Positions 63,548 through 64,000 of a stretch of 64,000 nucleotides of DNA are shown here, in pieces (the stretch's first letter is position 1; each line of letters starts with the position of its first letter). The stretch comes from Angustibacter sp049994355 (lineage in GTDB: Bacteria; Actinomycetota; Actinomycetes; Actinomycetales; Angustibacteraceae). The DNA lies in assembly GCF_049994355.1 (NCBI RefSeq), contig NZ_CP188257.1:3162001-3226000 (forward strand). The letters are read 5' to 3'. A program made the position numbers and the translations under genes. Below the pieces are notes generated by a model. The model was not told the origin of the DNA. It saw only the letters and a program-made list of their open reading frames with translations, and did no database searches.

Positions 63548-64000
63548 TTACGGGCGATAGGTCGTCTGCGAGTGCGGGGCCTTGCCGAAGGCGATCACCT
63601 TCGCAGGCGGTACGACGTAAACCCACGGCCGGTTGTCGCCGGCCGTAAAGCCCTCGTCGTCGGCGTCCCACGCCCAATCATCGCCGTACTTGCGCAGCCA
63701 CGCCTCAGCCAGCGGCCGAAGCCGCTCGCGTCCTTTGACTCGCTGCGCGGTCCCCTCAACCACGACATCGGTGCCAGACTTCCAGCCGTTGCTGCCGGTC
63801 GTCACGGCTACGAGCGAGGAGTGTTGAAGGTTGACGTGCTTCTGCTCACCTACTCCGGTGCAGAACGCGAAGTACCCGTCGCTCCAGACACCCACCAAGG
63901 GTGTCACGTGCGGGCGTCCGTCGGACCGCACGGTGGTCAGCCAGTAGAGCTCGGCCTGCTCGAGCAGCGCCTCCACGGACTCCCACGAGGGAGCCGCCGC
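63548..64000 (-). CDS. PNPOx-family flavin/F420-binding protein (partial, N-terminus off the right edge)
   Basis: At least 150 codons of a split-barrel protein related to pyridoxamine 5'-phosphate oxidase: EQAELYWLTTVRSDGRPHVT, PLVGVWSDGYFAFCTG, TDVVVEGTAQRVKGRER and a C-terminal WVYVVPPAKVIAFG. Many actinobacterial members bind F420 rather than FMN, and cofC lies in this window, but the cofactor cannot be read from the sequence. The frame is open upstream of the GTG at 63976 to the window end, so the true start probably lies outside. Confidence 0.85.
   Translation of the reverse strand, partial: AAAPSWESVEALLEQAELYWLTTVRSDGRPHVTPLVGVWSDGYFAFCTGVGEQKHVNLQHSSLVAVTTGSNGWKSGTDVVVEGTAQRVKGRERLRPLAEAWLRKYGDDWAWDADDEGFTAGDNRPWVYVVPPAKVIAFGKAPHSQTTYRP

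Overview
The window is high-GC DNA from an actinobacterium. The evidence is the heavy use of GTG starts, a HU protein with a long Lys/Ala tail, a CofC/FbiD-type F420 enzyme, an NdgR-type IclR regulator beside leuCD, and a core gene order (recG, DAK2 protein, rpmB, thiL, ddl, gpsA, murA, hup, leuDC, gltX, cimA, ilvE, leuB, ilvCNB, ilvD) known from Streptomyces and related Actinomycetia. I cannot name the genus. No IS element, phage gene, CRISPR array or rRNA was seen, so this is chromosomal core sequence with some accessory insertions.

Layout. 1-12.6 kb: recG (cut by the left edge), a DAK2/FakA-like gene, rpmB, thiL, an Lrp-type ligand-binding protein, a DUF3515 protein, ddl, a cystathionine gamma-lyase-like gene, gpsA, plsC, cofC, a cold-shock-like gene and murA. 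12.6-20.3 kb: hup, leuD-leuC with divergent ndgR, a MerR/DUF4188 pair, an MFS exporter, tRNA-Glu, tRNA-Gln and a HAD phosphatase. 20.2-32.7 kb: gltX, a secreted Asp-box propeller, a FAH-family enzyme, a putative 3-methyladenine DNA glycosylase, a NarL-type two-component pair, a gene-poor stretch holding a CHAT-like remnant, a VOC protein, aroQ and a secreted RCC1/PKD protein. 32.7-39.1 kb: cimA, a LuxR regulator, a SnoaL-like protein, a secreted protein and an OmpR-type two-component pair. 39.1-45.6 kb: a six-gene gamma-glutamylation catabolic operon (APC permease, GntR/FadR regulator, GS-like ligase, aldehyde dehydrogenase, SDR, class I glutamine-amidotransferase-type hydrolase). 45.8-58.1 kb: ilvE, leuB, a large subtilase, a 26-codon gene, ilvC, ilvN, ilvB and ilvD. 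58.1-64 kb: a double MarR-domain regulator divergent from an MMPL transporter, an AlkZ-like protein, a pentapeptide/DinB protein and a PNPOx-family gene cut by the right edge.

Branched-chain amino-acid synthesis is the main theme. ilvB, ilvN, ilvC, ilvD, ilvE, leuB, leuC, leuD and cimA are all present. The sequence suggests two control layers. First, cimA and ilvB each have a short leader peptide with branched-chain codons followed by an intrinsic terminator, as expected for attenuation. Second, a 15-bp dyad (TCTCA-N5-TGAGA and a close variant) lies in the ndgR/leuC promoter region and upstream of the ilvB leader.

Thirteen genes have a TAnnnT-like -10 box exactly 6 or 7 nt before the start codon and no clear ribosome-binding site, which indicates leaderless transcripts. 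This pattern was used to choose several starts.

No clearly new system was proved. The best leads are the cimA attenuator, the double-MarR regulator with its GGTTNACC sites, and the gamma-glutamyl operon in which an SDR sits where a PuuB oxidase would be expected.
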